Assembly (NCBI GenBank): GCA_016280395.1
Contig: JAEEGQ010000022.1
Location: 1-64,000 of the forward strand
Source: Lachnospiraceae bacterium
Lineage (GTDB): Bacteria > Bacillota > Clostridia > Lachnospirales > Lachnospiraceae
Length of the DNA: 64,000 bases
Reading direction: 5' to 3'
Shown piece after piece: positions 17,755-27,077 of this stretch. A program made the position numbers and the translations under genes. Every line of letters starts with the position of its first letter. Positions within the stretch are counted from its first letter, which is position 1. The notes below the pieces were generated by a model that searched no databases, was not told the origin of the DNA, and saw only the letters and a program-made list of their open reading frames with translations.

Positions 17755-17793
17755 TAGCGCAGTATCGGGAAAAATTTCGATATTGCGCTAATT
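17752..17793. promoter_or_regulatory. Inverted repeat at the transcription start of the CarD-like gene
   Basis: Arms of 16 bases (17752-17767 and 17778-17793) with one wobble mismatch enclose a 10-base loop. Because it begins in the -10 box it could be a repressor operator; because it starts the transcript it could also be a 5' stem-loop that protects the mRNA or attenuates. It is not the CIRCE or a T-box sequence. No U-run follows, so it is not a good terminator for the upstream gene. Confidence 0.7.
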
Positions 17794-17831
17794 GGGTTTT
17801 AGGTCTGTTTTTATTTTTCAAGGAGGTTGTA

Positions 17832-18332
17832 ATGTTCTCGGTCGGTGAGTATGTTGTACATCGCAGTAACGGTATCTGCCGGATAACCAAAGTGGCCCCG
17901 CTTCCCGCCGAAATGGGAGGCAATGATAAGGATTATTATTTTCTTACGCCCCTTAATTCAAGAGGCGAAGTTTTCACGCCCGCAGAAGAGGACAACAACA
18001 ACATTCGCAAGGTGATGACGAAGAAAGAGGCCATGAAGCTTATCGAACAGATCCCGTATATCGAGGATACTCCGATAGATAACGACAAGCTCAGGGAGGC
18101 TCATTATAAAGAGGCCATCCGCAGCAACGACTGCACCGAGCTTGTCAAGATAATCAAAACTCTTTACAGCCGCAGGCAGGCGCGATTTGCCGTCGGAAAG
18201 AAGAGTACCGCAAGCGAAGAACGGTATTTTAAGCAGGCTGAGGACAGCCTTTACAATGAGCTTGCCTTTGCGACGGGCAAAGACAAGGATAATGTCAAAG
18301 AGCTCTTTGCGGAAAAAGCAAAAATGGAATGA
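17832..18332 (+). CDS. CarD-family transcription regulator
   Basis: The 166-residue protein starts with FSVGEYVVHRSNGICRI, the RNA-polymerase-interacting Tudor-like domain found in CarD and the Mfd RID domain, followed by a helical C-terminal part that in CarD contacts the promoter. Such proteins modulate open-complex stability at many promoters. I chose the ATG at 17832, which follows AAGGAGG; the longer reading would start upstream of the -10 box and is excluded by the promoter. The gene has its own promoter and its own terminator. Confidence 0.9.
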   Translation: MFSVGEYVVHRSNGICRITKVAPLPAEMGGNDKDYYFLTPLNSRGEVFTPAEEDNNNIRKVMTKKEAMKLIEQIPYIEDTPIDNDKLREAHYKEAIRSNDCTELVKIIKTLYSRRQARFAVGKKSTASEERYFKQAEDSLYNELAFATGKDKDNVKELFAEKAKME

Positions 18333-18372
18333 CAGACAATACCTCCTTTCAGGCTGGTTTAAACTAGAGGGG

Positions 18373-18404
18373 ACCGGGATCGTGCTTTTGCATGATCCCG
18401 GTTT
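18373..18404 (+). terminator. Terminator of the CarD-like gene
   Basis: ACCGGGATC pairs with GATCCCGGT, followed by TTTCCGTGTTT. The stem is strong and the U-tract moderate. Confidence 0.75.
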
Positions 18405-18434
18405 CCGTGTTTACGGGCAATACGCAATAAACAC

Positions 18435-18463
18435 TTGCATAATAGGCTTTGCTTTGCTAAAAT
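18435..18463 (+). promoter_or_regulatory. Promoter of the YesL-like gene
   Basis: TTGCAT and TAAAAT are separated by 17 bases. A leader hairpin (arms 18477-18487 and 18502-18512, CTAAGGGAACA with TGTTTCCTTAG) follows just inside the predicted transcript. Confidence 0.65.
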
Positions 18464-18543
18464 AAGAAATGATATCCTAAGGGAACATTTCGAAAAAGAG
18501 GTGTTTCCTTAGACAGTATGCTTTTCAGAGGGAACAATATATT

Positions 18544-19350
18544 ATGGCCGGTTTTTTTAATTTAGATAATCCGATCTTTACTTTTATCAACAAATTTGTC
18601 GATCTGCTGTTTTTAAGCGTCATCACGGATGTAATCTGTCTGCCCGCCCTGTTTTTCGGGATACTGACATTTGCTTCGACCGAAGGCTTTTATCTTGTGT
18701 TTGCGCTTGCGTTCGTGGTTTTTACGGCACTTATCGGCCCGGCACTTGCGGGGATATATTATTCAACGGTGAAATCGATCAGAAGGCAGCGGAGTTACGC
18801 CGTAAAAGAGTATTTCAGGGGATACAGGAACAATTTTAAATTCGGAGCCATAACAGGCGCTCTTTACGGACTTTTCGGGACCATACTGTTCTTAGACCTT
18901 TATGTAACGGGAAAGGCACCTGAAGGGACCCAGAGCGACACGGCCCGTTTTATCTTCCAGTCCGTGTTCAAGGCACTGATACTGCTGCTTGCCATGCTCT
19001 TCGTGTATGTTTTCCGTGTTATGTCGCGTTTTTCGATGACATACAGAAGCACGGTATTCTCGTCGTTTATGATGTCGATAAAGCATCTTCCCACAACACT
19101 TCTGCTGCTCCTTATCTCAGCATTCTTCTGGCTCGGGCCTGTGGGATTTGCGTATCTGATGGGTGCAACCGCGCTTGATCAGTATGTGGTCGTGTGCCTG
19201 CCATTTTATCTGATCTTCCCGGGACTTGACAGCCTTGTTTCGTCCTTTGTGCTTGAGCGCGTTTTCAAGATATATACAAAGAAGATGATGGAAGACAAGA
19301 AGGACGGCGAAGAAGGCGAAGACAGGGAAGACCGCTGGTATCTGGAGTAA
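18544..19350 (+). CDS. YesL-like (DUF624) membrane protein
   Basis: This 268-residue protein has five to six hydrophobic segments. It starts with GFFNLDNPIFTFINKFVDLL, the pattern I associate with the DUF624/YesL family that is often found near carbohydrate-uptake genes in Firmicutes. The C-terminus is a highly charged cytoplasmic tail rich in Lys, Asp and Glu. Function is unknown. It lies between a promoter with a leader hairpin and glgB, 49 bases upstream of the glgB start, and may be co-transcribed with it. Confidence 0.82.
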   Translation: MAGFFNLDNPIFTFINKFVDLLFLSVITDVICLPALFFGILTFASTEGFYLVFALAFVVFTALIGPALAGIYYSTVKSIRRQRSYAVKEYFRGYRNNFKFGAITGALYGLFGTILFLDLYVTGKAPEGTQSDTARFIFQSVFKALILLLAMLFVYVFRVMSRFSMTYRSTVFSSFMMSIKHLPTTLLLLLISAFFWLGPVGFAYLMGATALDQYVVVCLPFYLIFPGLDSLVSSFVLERVFKIYTKKMMEDKKDGEEGEDREDRWYLE

Positions 19351-19399
19351 AAACCACCGCTTTTGCGGTATAAAGAATGAACTGTAGGAGATGTGGATT

Positions 19400-21790
19400 A
19401 TGGACGGAGTTATGTATCAAATGATGAACTGGCCGGAGATAGAGGCTGTTGTTTACTCCGAGCACGACAAACCAAAGCAGATACTCGGGGCGCATGTACA
19501 TCCCGAAGGTGTGCTCATCCAGGCGTTTTTCCCGGATGCAACAGGGGTTTCCGTCGTGACCGGAAACAAAAAGACAGAAATGGAGCAGGTCGATCCTGCG
19601 GGCTTCTTTGCATGCCTGCTGCCAAGGACCACCGTTCCGTCCTACACCTATGAGGTCAGCTATCCCGACGGTTCAAAGGTTAAGGAAAAGGATATCTACA
19701 GCTTCCCCGATGTTTTATCGGAGGATGAACTTGATCTTTTCTCAAAAGGCATCAATTACAGGATATATGACATACTCGGCGCCCATGAACGTGAGATAAA
19801 CGGTGTTAAGGGCGTGCTGTTCGCAGTGTGGGCTCCCTGCGCGATCCGTGTGAGCGTTGCTGGCGAGTTTAACAACTGGGACGGGAGAAGGGCTCCGATG
19901 CAGCGTCATTCCGATTCCGGTGTTTTCGAACTGTTCATTCCGGGGATAACAGCCGGCGCCCTCTATAAATACGAGATAAAGAGCCGCGGCGGACTGACCT
20001 ACTATAAGGCGGATCCTTATGCAAACGCCGCAGAGCTCCGCCCGGGAACCGCTTCTGTGGTTGCGGACCTTGACTCGTATGCATGGAAGGACAAGGAGTG
20101 GATGGACAAACGCAAGACGACGGACTATGACAAAGAGCCGTTCTTTGTTTATGAGATGCATTTAGGCTCCTTCAAAAAGCCCGACGAAAACAAGGACAGC
20201 TTCTACAATTACAGGGAGATCGCACCGCTGGTTGCCGAACATGTAAAGAAAACGGGATATACCCATATCGAACTTATGCCCGTTATGGAACATCCTTTTG
20301 ACGGCTCATGGGGATATCAGGTGACGGGGTATTATGCTCCCACAGCCCGTTACGGAACACCGGAAGATTTCATGTATTTTGTGGATTATATGCATAAAAA
20401 GGGCATAGGCGTCATCCTGGACTGGGTACCGGCCCATTTCCCGAAGGATGCCTTCGGCCTTTCGAATTTCGACGGCACCTGCCTTTACGAGCACAAGGAC
20501 AAGCGCAAGGGCGAGCACCCGCACTGGGGCACGCTGATCTTTAACTATGGTCGTCCTCAGGTCAAGAATTTCCTTATCGGAAGCGCCTTGTTCTGGACCG
20601 ACAAATACCACGTCGACGGGATCCGCATGGATGCCGTTGCTTCCATGCTCTATCTTGATTACGGCAGGAACCCGGGCGAATGGATACCAAATGTATATGG
20701 CGGGAACGAGAACCTTGAAGCCATGGAGTTCATAAAGCATCTTAATTCGATATATAAGCAGCGTAAGGACGGCGCGCTGATCATTGCGGAAGAGTCCACA
20801 GCATGGCCGAAGATAACAGGCGACCTGAATGACGGCGGTCTTGGATTTGATTTCAAATGGAATATGGGCTGGATGAATGATTTCACCGAGTACATGAAGC
20901 AGGATCCCCTCTTCAGGAAAGGCTGCCACGGAGCCCTCACCTTCAGCATGATGTATGCTTACAGCGAGAAATTCATTCTGGCTCTTTCCCATGACGAAGT
21001 GGTTCATGGCAAGGGCTCGCTCATCAACAAGATGCCGGGCTACGAAACGGACAAGTTTGCGAATCTGCGCGCAGCGTACGGTTTCATGCTCGGACATCCC
21101 GGCAAGAAGCTGTTGTTCATGGGACAGGATTTCGCCCAGAAACGCGAGTGGAGCGAGGAAAGAAGCCTTGACTGGAACCTGCTCGAGGAACCGCTTCATG
21201 CGAAAATGCTGCATTTCATGCAGGAACTCCTAAAGCTTTACAGAAAGTACCCCTGCATGTACATAAAGGATTTTGAACCGGAAGGTTTTGAATGGATGAG
21301 CTGCCAGGATGCCGACCACAGTATCGTAAGCTTTGTGAGGAGAGGCGGAAGTGATGATAAACAGCTGCTGTTCATCTGCAACTTCACACCTGTGTCTTAC
21401 GAGGCAAGGCCCCAGGCAGTACCTTATGCGGGGTCTTTCAAGGAGATATTGAACAGTGATGCCGAAGAATTCGGCGGTACGGGAGTTTCAAACCCGAAGG
21501 CCATAAGGTCAAAGGCCGTTCCTTTCGACGGTAAGGACAATTCCATTCTTGTCAATATCCCTCCTCTGAGCGTTATCGTGTTTACCTGCACGAGCGATGA
21601 GGAAAAGAAGGCAGAGAAAGCAGAAAAGGCAGAAAAGGCAGGGAAAGCAGCCGGATCCGCAAAGAAGGAAACGGTAAAGAAGCCTGCGGCAAAGAAGAGC
21701 GCGAAAGAAACGGCAGGAGATATAAGCGCGACCGCAAAGAAGCCTGCAGCAAAGAAGACAGCCGTAAAGAAAACGGCAGCAAAGTCTTGA
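19400..21790 (+). CDS. glgB: 1,4-alpha-glucan branching enzyme GlgB with Lys/Ala-rich tail
   Basis: GlgB moves part of an alpha-1,4-glucan chain to a 6-hydroxyl, creating branches in glycogen. Two CBM48-like modules precede the GH13 catalytic barrel; the second contains VSVAGEFNNWDGR. The nucleophile is Asp411 in DGIRMDAV, the acid/base Glu464 in IIAEEST, and the third carboxylate lies in LALSHDEVVHGKGS. I chose the ATG at 19400 because AGGAG is nine bases upstream; the ATG at 19391 directly abuts it. After the normal C-terminal beta domain there is an extra tail of about 60 residues made of EKAEKAEKA and KKPAAKK-type repeats, resembling histone H1 tails. Confidence 0.94.
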   Translation: MDGVMYQMMNWPEIEAVVYSEHDKPKQILGAHVHPEGVLIQAFFPDATGVSVVTGNKKTEMEQVDPAGFFACLLPRTTVPSYTYEVSYPDGSKVKEKDIYSFPDVLSEDELDLFSKGINYRIYDILGAHEREINGVKGVLFAVWAPCAIRVSVAGEFNNWDGRRAPMQRHSDSGVFELFIPGITAGALYKYEIKSRGGLTYYKADPYANAAELRPGTASVVADLDSYAWKDKEWMDKRKTTDYDKEPFFVYEMHLGSFKKPDENKDSFYNYREIAPLVAEHVKKTGYTHIELMPVMEHPFDGSWGYQVTGYYAPTARYGTPEDFMYFVDYMHKKGIGVILDWVPAHFPKDAFGLSNFDGTCLYEHKDKRKGEHPHWGTLIFNYGRPQVKNFLIGSALFWTDKYHVDGIRMDAVASMLYLDYGRNPGEWIPNVYGGNENLEAMEFIKHLNSIYKQRKDGALIIAEESTAWPKITGDLNDGGLGFDFKWNMGWMNDFTEYMKQDPLFRKGCHGALTFSMMYAYSEKFILALSHDEVVHGKGSLINKMPGYETDKFANLRAAYGFMLGHPGKKLLFMGQDFAQKREWSEERSLDWNLLEEPLHAKMLHFMQELLKLYRKYPCMYIKDFEPEGFEWMSCQDADHSIVSFVRRGGSDDKQLLFICNFTPVSYEARPQAVPYAGSFKEILNSDAEEFGGTGVSNPKAIRSKAVPFDGKDNSILVNIPPLSVIVFTCTSDEEKKAEKAEKAEKAGKAAGSAKKETVKKPAAKKSAKETAGDISATAKKPAAKKTAVKKTAAKS

Positions 21791-21852
21791 AGTAACTGAT
21801 GGAACAACATCATTTTGGGATTGTAAAGAAAACAGTCCGATTGGAGACCGGT

Positions 21853-23967
21853 ATGGGTAATATGATCAGCGATATCTTTGGGATCGACACTTTTGACGAC
21901 CGCGTGATGCGGGAGAGACTGGAGCCTTCTGTTTATGAGGAACTTCAGGACACAAAGAGCAGCGGCAGCGACCTTTCGCCCGAGGTGGCGGAGGCAGTGG
22001 CCGGGGCAATGCGCGACTGGGCCGTGGAACGCGGTGCCACGCACTATGCCCACTGGTTCCAGCCTATGACGGGAACAACTGCCGGAAAACAGGATTCTTT
22101 CATCGCTCCCGACAAAGCAGGGAACGGCCGTGCTATCATGGAGTTTTCGGGAAAAGAGCTTATAAAGGGCGAATCCGATGCTTCATCTTTCCCTTCGGGC
22201 GGTATAAGATCAACCTTCGAAGCAAGAGGCTATACGGCATGGGATTGTACATCCCCTGCGTTCCTGCTTGAAGATGCCGGAGTTACGGTACTCTGTATCC
22301 CGACCGCATTCTGTTCCTACAACGGGGATGCGCTTGACAAAAAGACGCCGCTCCTTCGCTCGATGGAGGCGATAGACAGGGCATCGGTAAGGCTGCTGCA
22401 TGCCATCGGAAGGACAGATGTAAAACGTGTTTACTGTAATGTCGGACCGGAGCAGGAATATTTCCTTATCGACCGCAAAAAGTATTTAAGGCGCGACGAC
22501 CTTATCTTTACCGGGCGTACGCTGTTCGGAACGAAACCGCCCAAGGGCCAGGAGCTTGACGACCACTATTTCGGGCTGCTCAAAGAGCGTGTTTCAGCAT
22601 ATATGGGCGAAGTCAACAGAGAGCTCTGGAAGCTTGGGATCTATGCAAAAACACAGCACAACGAGGCGGCACCCGCACAGCATGAACTTGCACAGCTTTA
22701 TGCCGAGGCAAATATCGCCTGTGACGCGAACCAGCTTACCATGGAGGTCATGAAGAAGGTGGCTGTACGCCACGGTCTCGCGTGCCTTCTCGCAGAGAAA
22801 CCGTTTGCGGGTGTAAACGGATCCGGCAAGCATAATAACTGGTCTCTTTCCACGGACAAGGGCGAGAATCTTTTCAAGCCGGGCAAGGTACCGCATGAGA
22901 ACACGCAGTTCCTGCTCTTCCTTGCAGCCGTGATACAGGCTGTTGACAGATATCCCGAGCTTTTAAGGCTTTCGGCGGCAACTCCCGGAAATGACAGACG
23001 TCTTGGCGGCGCCGAGGCTCCGCCTGCCGTTATATCTGTATTTGTCGGCTCACAGCTTGAAGATATCCTTGACCAGATCGCAAGAAACGGCGATACAACA
23101 AGCTCGAAGAAGGGCGGAAGCATTGATGTCGGAGTGCATGCCCTTCCGCAGATAAAGCGGGACGCCACGGACAGGAACCGTACATCGCCCTTCGCATTTA
23201 CGGGAAACAAATTCGAATTCAGGAGTGTTGGCGCCTCGCAGTCCATCGCCGATGCAAATGTAGTCATTAACACGGCTGTTGCGGAATCCCTTGATGAGTT
23301 CTCGGATATCCTTGAGGCTTCGGAAGACAGGGAAGCATGCGCAAAGCGCATTATCGCCAATTCCGTGAACAACCATCGCCGCATTATATTCAGCGGAGAC
23401 GGCTACAGCGGGGAATGGCGTGAAGAGGCAAAACGCCGCGGCCTCGTTGAACTGCTCACAATGGTGGATGCGATACCGGCCTGGGTGGATGATAAAGCCG
23501 TAAAGCTGTTTGCAAAGGAGCACGTCCTTTCGGAAACCGAGCTTAAAGCCCGTGCGGAGATCTACTACGAATCCTACTCAAAGACCATCAATATCGAGGC
23601 GGAGACCATGATAGAGATGGCTTCGAGACAGTTCATACCGGCAGCGATCCGCTTTGCCGGGGAACTTGCAAAGAGCATTTCGTACATAAACAATGCGTCG
23701 AGCACGATAGGCGTGGGAACACAGGAGAGGCTCCTGACAATGGTGCAGGATTATCTTGCGGATGCGGAATCTGCTGTGCTCGACCTTAAAGCTGCGCTTG
23801 AAAAAGCGAAGAATACAAAGGATGAAAAAGAAAAGGCCGTAGTCTTCAGGGATGACGTGGTGCCGGTCATGGACAGGCTGAGAGCCCCGATCGATTCCCT
23901 TGAAGAGATAGTGGATAAGAGGCTTTGGCCCGTGCCTACATACGGCGACCTTATTTTTGAGATCTAA
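21853..23967 (+). CDS. glnN: Glutamine synthetase type III (GlnN)
   Basis: GSIII condenses glutamate and ammonia at the cost of ATP and is the large glutamine synthetase of Bacteroidetes and many Clostridia. The 704-residue length fits, and family regions are clear: the N-terminal FDDRVMRERL, the ATP/substrate region NGSGKHNNWSLSTDKGENLF, and VGPEQEYFLI. I chose the ATG at 21853, preceded by GGAG six bases away; an ATG 18 codons earlier has no ribosome site. The upstream glgB stop is 62 bases away. No nitrogen regulator is visible nearby. Confidence 0.95.
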   Translation: MGNMISDIFGIDTFDDRVMRERLEPSVYEELQDTKSSGSDLSPEVAEAVAGAMRDWAVERGATHYAHWFQPMTGTTAGKQDSFIAPDKAGNGRAIMEFSGKELIKGESDASSFPSGGIRSTFEARGYTAWDCTSPAFLLEDAGVTVLCIPTAFCSYNGDALDKKTPLLRSMEAIDRASVRLLHAIGRTDVKRVYCNVGPEQEYFLIDRKKYLRRDDLIFTGRTLFGTKPPKGQELDDHYFGLLKERVSAYMGEVNRELWKLGIYAKTQHNEAAPAQHELAQLYAEANIACDANQLTMEVMKKVAVRHGLACLLAEKPFAGVNGSGKHNNWSLSTDKGENLFKPGKVPHENTQFLLFLAAVIQAVDRYPELLRLSAATPGNDRRLGGAEAPPAVISVFVGSQLEDILDQIARNGDTTSSKKGGSIDVGVHALPQIKRDATDRNRTSPFAFTGNKFEFRSVGASQSIADANVVINTAVAESLDEFSDILEASEDREACAKRIIANSVNNHRRIIFSGDGYSGEWREEAKRRGLVELLTMVDAIPAWVDDKAVKLFAKEHVLSETELKARAEIYYESYSKTINIEAETMIEMASRQFIPAAIRFAGELAKSISYINNASSTIGVGTQERLLTMVQDYLADAESAVLDLKAALEKAKNTKDEKEKAVVFRDDVVPVMDRLRAPIDSLEEIVDKRLWPVPTYGDLIFEI

Positions 23968-23985
23968 GGAATTGAAGTAAGTTAT

Positions 23986-25416
23986 ATGAAAAAGAGAACT
24001 ACCTGTCTGCAAGGCGTAACGAGCAAGAGGACGATCGGGTTCATTGCTCTTGCGCTTTGTATTATGTTGCTTTCAGGGTGCGCTAAGCCGAATCTTGTGG
24101 CTGAACACATGACCCTGAACGGGACTTTTGCCCCGGCTACGCCAAGGCCTTCGGCTCCGGAGTACTCACCGACACCCGAAGCTTCGCCTACACCGACGCT
24201 TCCGGAAGAACCTGCCGGCGGAGAGGTTTCGCCGACTCCGACGCCTGAAGGCATAAAAGAAGGGACTCCGATACCGGATCCGACAAAGGAACCTACGCCG
24301 ACACCCACGGAACAGCCCGCTACGCCGACGATACCGCCGACGACAGCGCCCGCAACACCGACGACTGTTCCTGCAACACCGACGACTGTTCCTGCAACAC
24401 CGACGCCGACGGCTGTGCCGGTATCGCCTACACCGACACCGGTTCCGGCGACTCCGACACCGACATCGACACCGACTCCAAAGCCGCCTACGGCAACACC
24501 TGCGCCGGATAAACCGGCAGCAATACCATCGGGAGGCTCGGGATATTATTCAAAGAGCGGGAAGACAGAGCTTCCGCCCTTCAACGGGTATTCCTATGTT
24601 GTGACGGATGAGGACGGAACAGTACTCTGCTCATGGAACGGAGACAGATATATATATCCTGCGAGCACGATAAAGATGCTTACGGCGATCGTTGCGCTCG
24701 AATATCTTGATCTGAACACAGAGGTGACCGCAACAAAGGAAGCTCTTGCGCTTGTTCCGCAGGATGAGTGGAATTACGGCGTTGTTGAAGGGCAGACTTT
24801 CCCGTTGAGCGTGTGGCTGAGGCTCCTGCTCGTGAATTCGTGCGGAGATGCGGCCTTTGTGGTCGCACACAGATGTACCACGGTGATCACCGGAGCGGTC
24901 CAGAACAATATCAATGCTTTCCTGCAGGAGATGAACGCCACAGCCAAACGGATGGGGCTTACCCGCACGAATGTTGACAATCCGGTCGGGCTCGACATAG
25001 GCAATGACTATTCTAACATGTATTCCTCCGCGGAGGATATCGCGCTTCTGTGTGCAAAGTTCATGAAGTATGAGTATTTCGCGGAGATAGTAAAGCTTAC
25101 GGAATATAAAGTACCGGACTGCACGCTTTCTGACGGGACGGTGATACCGGGAAAGACGATAAGAAACGGCAACCTGTATCTTTCAAATCCTGAGAAATAC
25201 GGAAGCAAAGAGTTTACCGCCATAGGCTCAAAAACAGGTTCCACAAAAGCCGCGGGTCTCTGCATGGCAGTGACCGCTGTGGCAAAAGACGGAAGAAAGC
25301 TGATCTGCACATGTTTTGGTATCGGCGCTTCAGGTCTTAATGACGATAAATCAACAAAAGAAACACTTTACAGCCAGATGACGGCAATTATCGAGTATGC
25401 GATAAAGAACGAGTAA
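23986..25416 (+). CDS. D-alanyl-D-alanine carboxypeptidase lipoprotein with Thr-Pro linker
   Basis: This is an S11 (PBP5/DacA-type) carboxypeptidase that trims the terminal D-alanine of peptidoglycan stems. A lipobox, LLSGC, ends the signal peptide at about residue 31, so the protein is a lipoprotein. A Thr-Pro-rich linker follows (residues 50-185) and leads to the catalytic domain with Ser227-Lys230 in PASTIKM, an SxN-type motif as SCG in LLVNSCGDAA, and Lys416-Thr-Gly in GSKTGST. The C-terminal beta domain and amphipathic anchor of PBP5 are missing; the lipid anchor with long stalk replaces them. Confidence 0.92.
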   Translation: MKKRTTCLQGVTSKRTIGFIALALCIMLLSGCAKPNLVAEHMTLNGTFAPATPRPSAPEYSPTPEASPTPTLPEEPAGGEVSPTPTPEGIKEGTPIPDPTKEPTPTPTEQPATPTIPPTTAPATPTTVPATPTTVPATPTPTAVPVSPTPTPVPATPTPTSTPTPKPPTATPAPDKPAAIPSGGSGYYSKSGKTELPPFNGYSYVVTDEDGTVLCSWNGDRYIYPASTIKMLTAIVALEYLDLNTEVTATKEALALVPQDEWNYGVVEGQTFPLSVWLRLLLVNSCGDAAFVVAHRCTTVITGAVQNNINAFLQEMNATAKRMGLTRTNVDNPVGLDIGNDYSNMYSSAEDIALLCAKFMKYEYFAEIVKLTEYKVPDCTLSDGTVIPGKTIRNGNLYLSNPEKYGSKEFTAIGSKTGSTKAAGLCMAVTAVAKDGRKLICTCFGIGASGLNDDKSTKETLYSQMTAIIEYAIKNE

Positions 25417-25445
25417 AACGAACACGATTATGAAAGGAAATACAA

Positions 25446-27077
25446 ATGATCCAGGCAAGTAACATCACCCTGCGACTCGGAAAGAGAGCGCTTTTCGAGG
25501 ACGTTAACATCAAATTCACGGAAGGAAACTGCTACGGTCTCATCGGCGCCAACGGTGCCGGGAAGTCCACATTCCTGAAGATCCTTTCCGGACAGCTCGA
25601 GCCCACAAAGGGTGAGATAATCATAACAAAGGGGCAGCGTCTGTCCTTTATGGTGCAGGACCATTTCAAATATGACGCATACAATGTGCTTGATACCGTT
25701 ATCATGGGAAATGCGCGTCTTTATGAGATCATGAAGGAAAAGGACGCTATCTATGCAAAAGAGGATTTCTCGGAGGAGGACGGTATAAGAGCGAGCGAGC
25801 TTGAGGCTGAGTTTGCGACAATGAACGGCTGGGAAGCCGAGTCTGATGCAGCAACGCTCCTTAACGGGCTCGGAGTCGAGACGGAGCTCCACTACACCCA
25901 AATGAGCGAGCTTAACGGTGCGCTTAAGATCAAGGTGCTCCTTGCACAGGCGCTTTTTGGGAATCCGGATATCCTACTGCTTGACGAGCCCACAAACCAC
26001 CTCGATCTTGAAGCGATCGAGTGGCTTGAAGAGTTCCTTATAAACTTTGACAATACGGTCATTGTCGTTTCTCACGACCGTTATTTCCTCAACAAGGTCT
26101 GCACGCAGATAGCGGATATCGACTACGGCAAAATCCAGCTTTATGCCGGAAACTACGATTTCTGGTATGAATCGAGCCAGCTCATGATCAAGCAGATGAA
26201 GGAAGCAAACAAGAAGAAAGAGGAGAAGATCAAGGAATTACAGGAATTTATCCAGAGATTCTCCGCAAATGCTTCAAAATCGAAGCAGGCCACATCGCGT
26301 AAGCGCGCTCTTGAAAAGATCGAGCTTGACGATATTAAGCCCTCGAGCAGAAAGTACCCTTACATTGACTTCAGGCCGCAGCGCGAGATCGGCAATGAAG
26401 TCCTTACCGTGAAGAACCTTTCAAAGACCATCGATGGTGTAAAGGTGCTCGACAATATTTCCTTTGTTCTCGGCCACGACGACAAGGTTGCTCTTGTAGG
26501 CTCGAATACAGCCGCAAATACGACCCTTTTGAAGATACTTGCCGGAGAACTCGAGCCGGACGAAGGAACCGTAAAATGGGGCGTAACGACGTCACAGGCA
26601 TATTTCCCGAAGGACAACACCGCACTCTTTGCGGGTGAAGAGACGATAGTTGATTTCCTCATGCCCTTCTCTCCGGAGAAGGATGTGACCTATGTCCGCG
26701 GATTCATGGGCCGTATGCTCTTTGCGGGCGAAGAGGGATCGAAGCAGGTTAAGGTGCTCTCGGGCGGTGAGCGTGTGCGTGTAATGCTTTCGAAGATGAT
26801 GATCATGGGATCGAACGTCCTTCTTATGGATGAGCCTACGAACCATCTTGACATGGAGTCCATCACGGCCCTGAACAACGGCCTGATCAAGTTCCCGGGC
26901 GTATGCATCTTTACTTCCCAGGACCACCAGTTCATACAGACCATAGCAAACAGAATCATAGAGATCATCCCTTCGGGTATGATCGACAAGATCACAACCT
27001 ACGACGAATATCTTGAAAGCGATACTGCAGCGCGTAAGCGCCAGAAACTCGAGGTAAACAGCGAGGAGGATGATTGA
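25446..27077 (+). CDS. ABC-F family ATPase with a degenerate second ATP site
   Basis: ABC-F proteins bind the ribosomal E site and aid translation or give antibiotic tolerance. The protein has 543 residues and no membrane segments. The first cassette has an intact Walker A (GANGAGKST), Walker B (LLLDEPTNHLD) and switch His (VSHDRYF), but its signature is LNGALK (156-161) instead of LSGGEK. The second has an intact signature (LSGGERVRV) and Walker B, but its Walker A is GSNTAANTT (352-360) with Asn358 in place of the lysine, and its switch residue is Gln492 (TSQDHQ). The composite site formed by the second Walker A and first signature therefore looks inactive, while the other site is normal. 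It overlaps the next gene by one base. Confidence 0.92.
   Translation: MIQASNITLRLGKRALFEDVNIKFTEGNCYGLIGANGAGKSTFLKILSGQLEPTKGEIIITKGQRLSFMVQDHFKYDAYNVLDTVIMGNARLYEIMKEKDAIYAKEDFSEEDGIRASELEAEFATMNGWEAESDAATLLNGLGVETELHYTQMSELNGALKIKVLLAQALFGNPDILLLDEPTNHLDLEAIEWLEEFLINFDNTVIVVSHDRYFLNKVCTQIADIDYGKIQLYAGNYDFWYESSQLMIKQMKEANKKKEEKIKELQEFIQRFSANASKSKQATSRKRALEKIELDDIKPSSRKYPYIDFRPQREIGNEVLTVKNLSKTIDGVKVLDNISFVLGHDDKVALVGSNTAANTTLLKILAGELEPDEGTVKWGVTTSQAYFPKDNTALFAGEETIVDFLMPFSPEKDVTYVRGFMGRMLFAGEEGSKQVKVLSGGERVRVMLSKMMIMGSNVLLMDEPTNHLDMESITALNNGLIKFPGVCIFTSQDHQFIQTIANRIIEIIPSGMIDKITTYDEYLESDTAARKRQKLEVNSEEDD

Noticed and set aside
17752..17793. CIRCE element or terminator of the GH36 gene
   Set aside because: The sequence does not match TTAGCACTC-N9-GAGTGCTAA, and no U-run follows the hairpin; it begins in a promoter -10 box.
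20306..21214. Minus-strand open frame of 302 codons inside glgB
   Set aside because: It lies opposite the conserved GH13 catalytic region and shows no domain.
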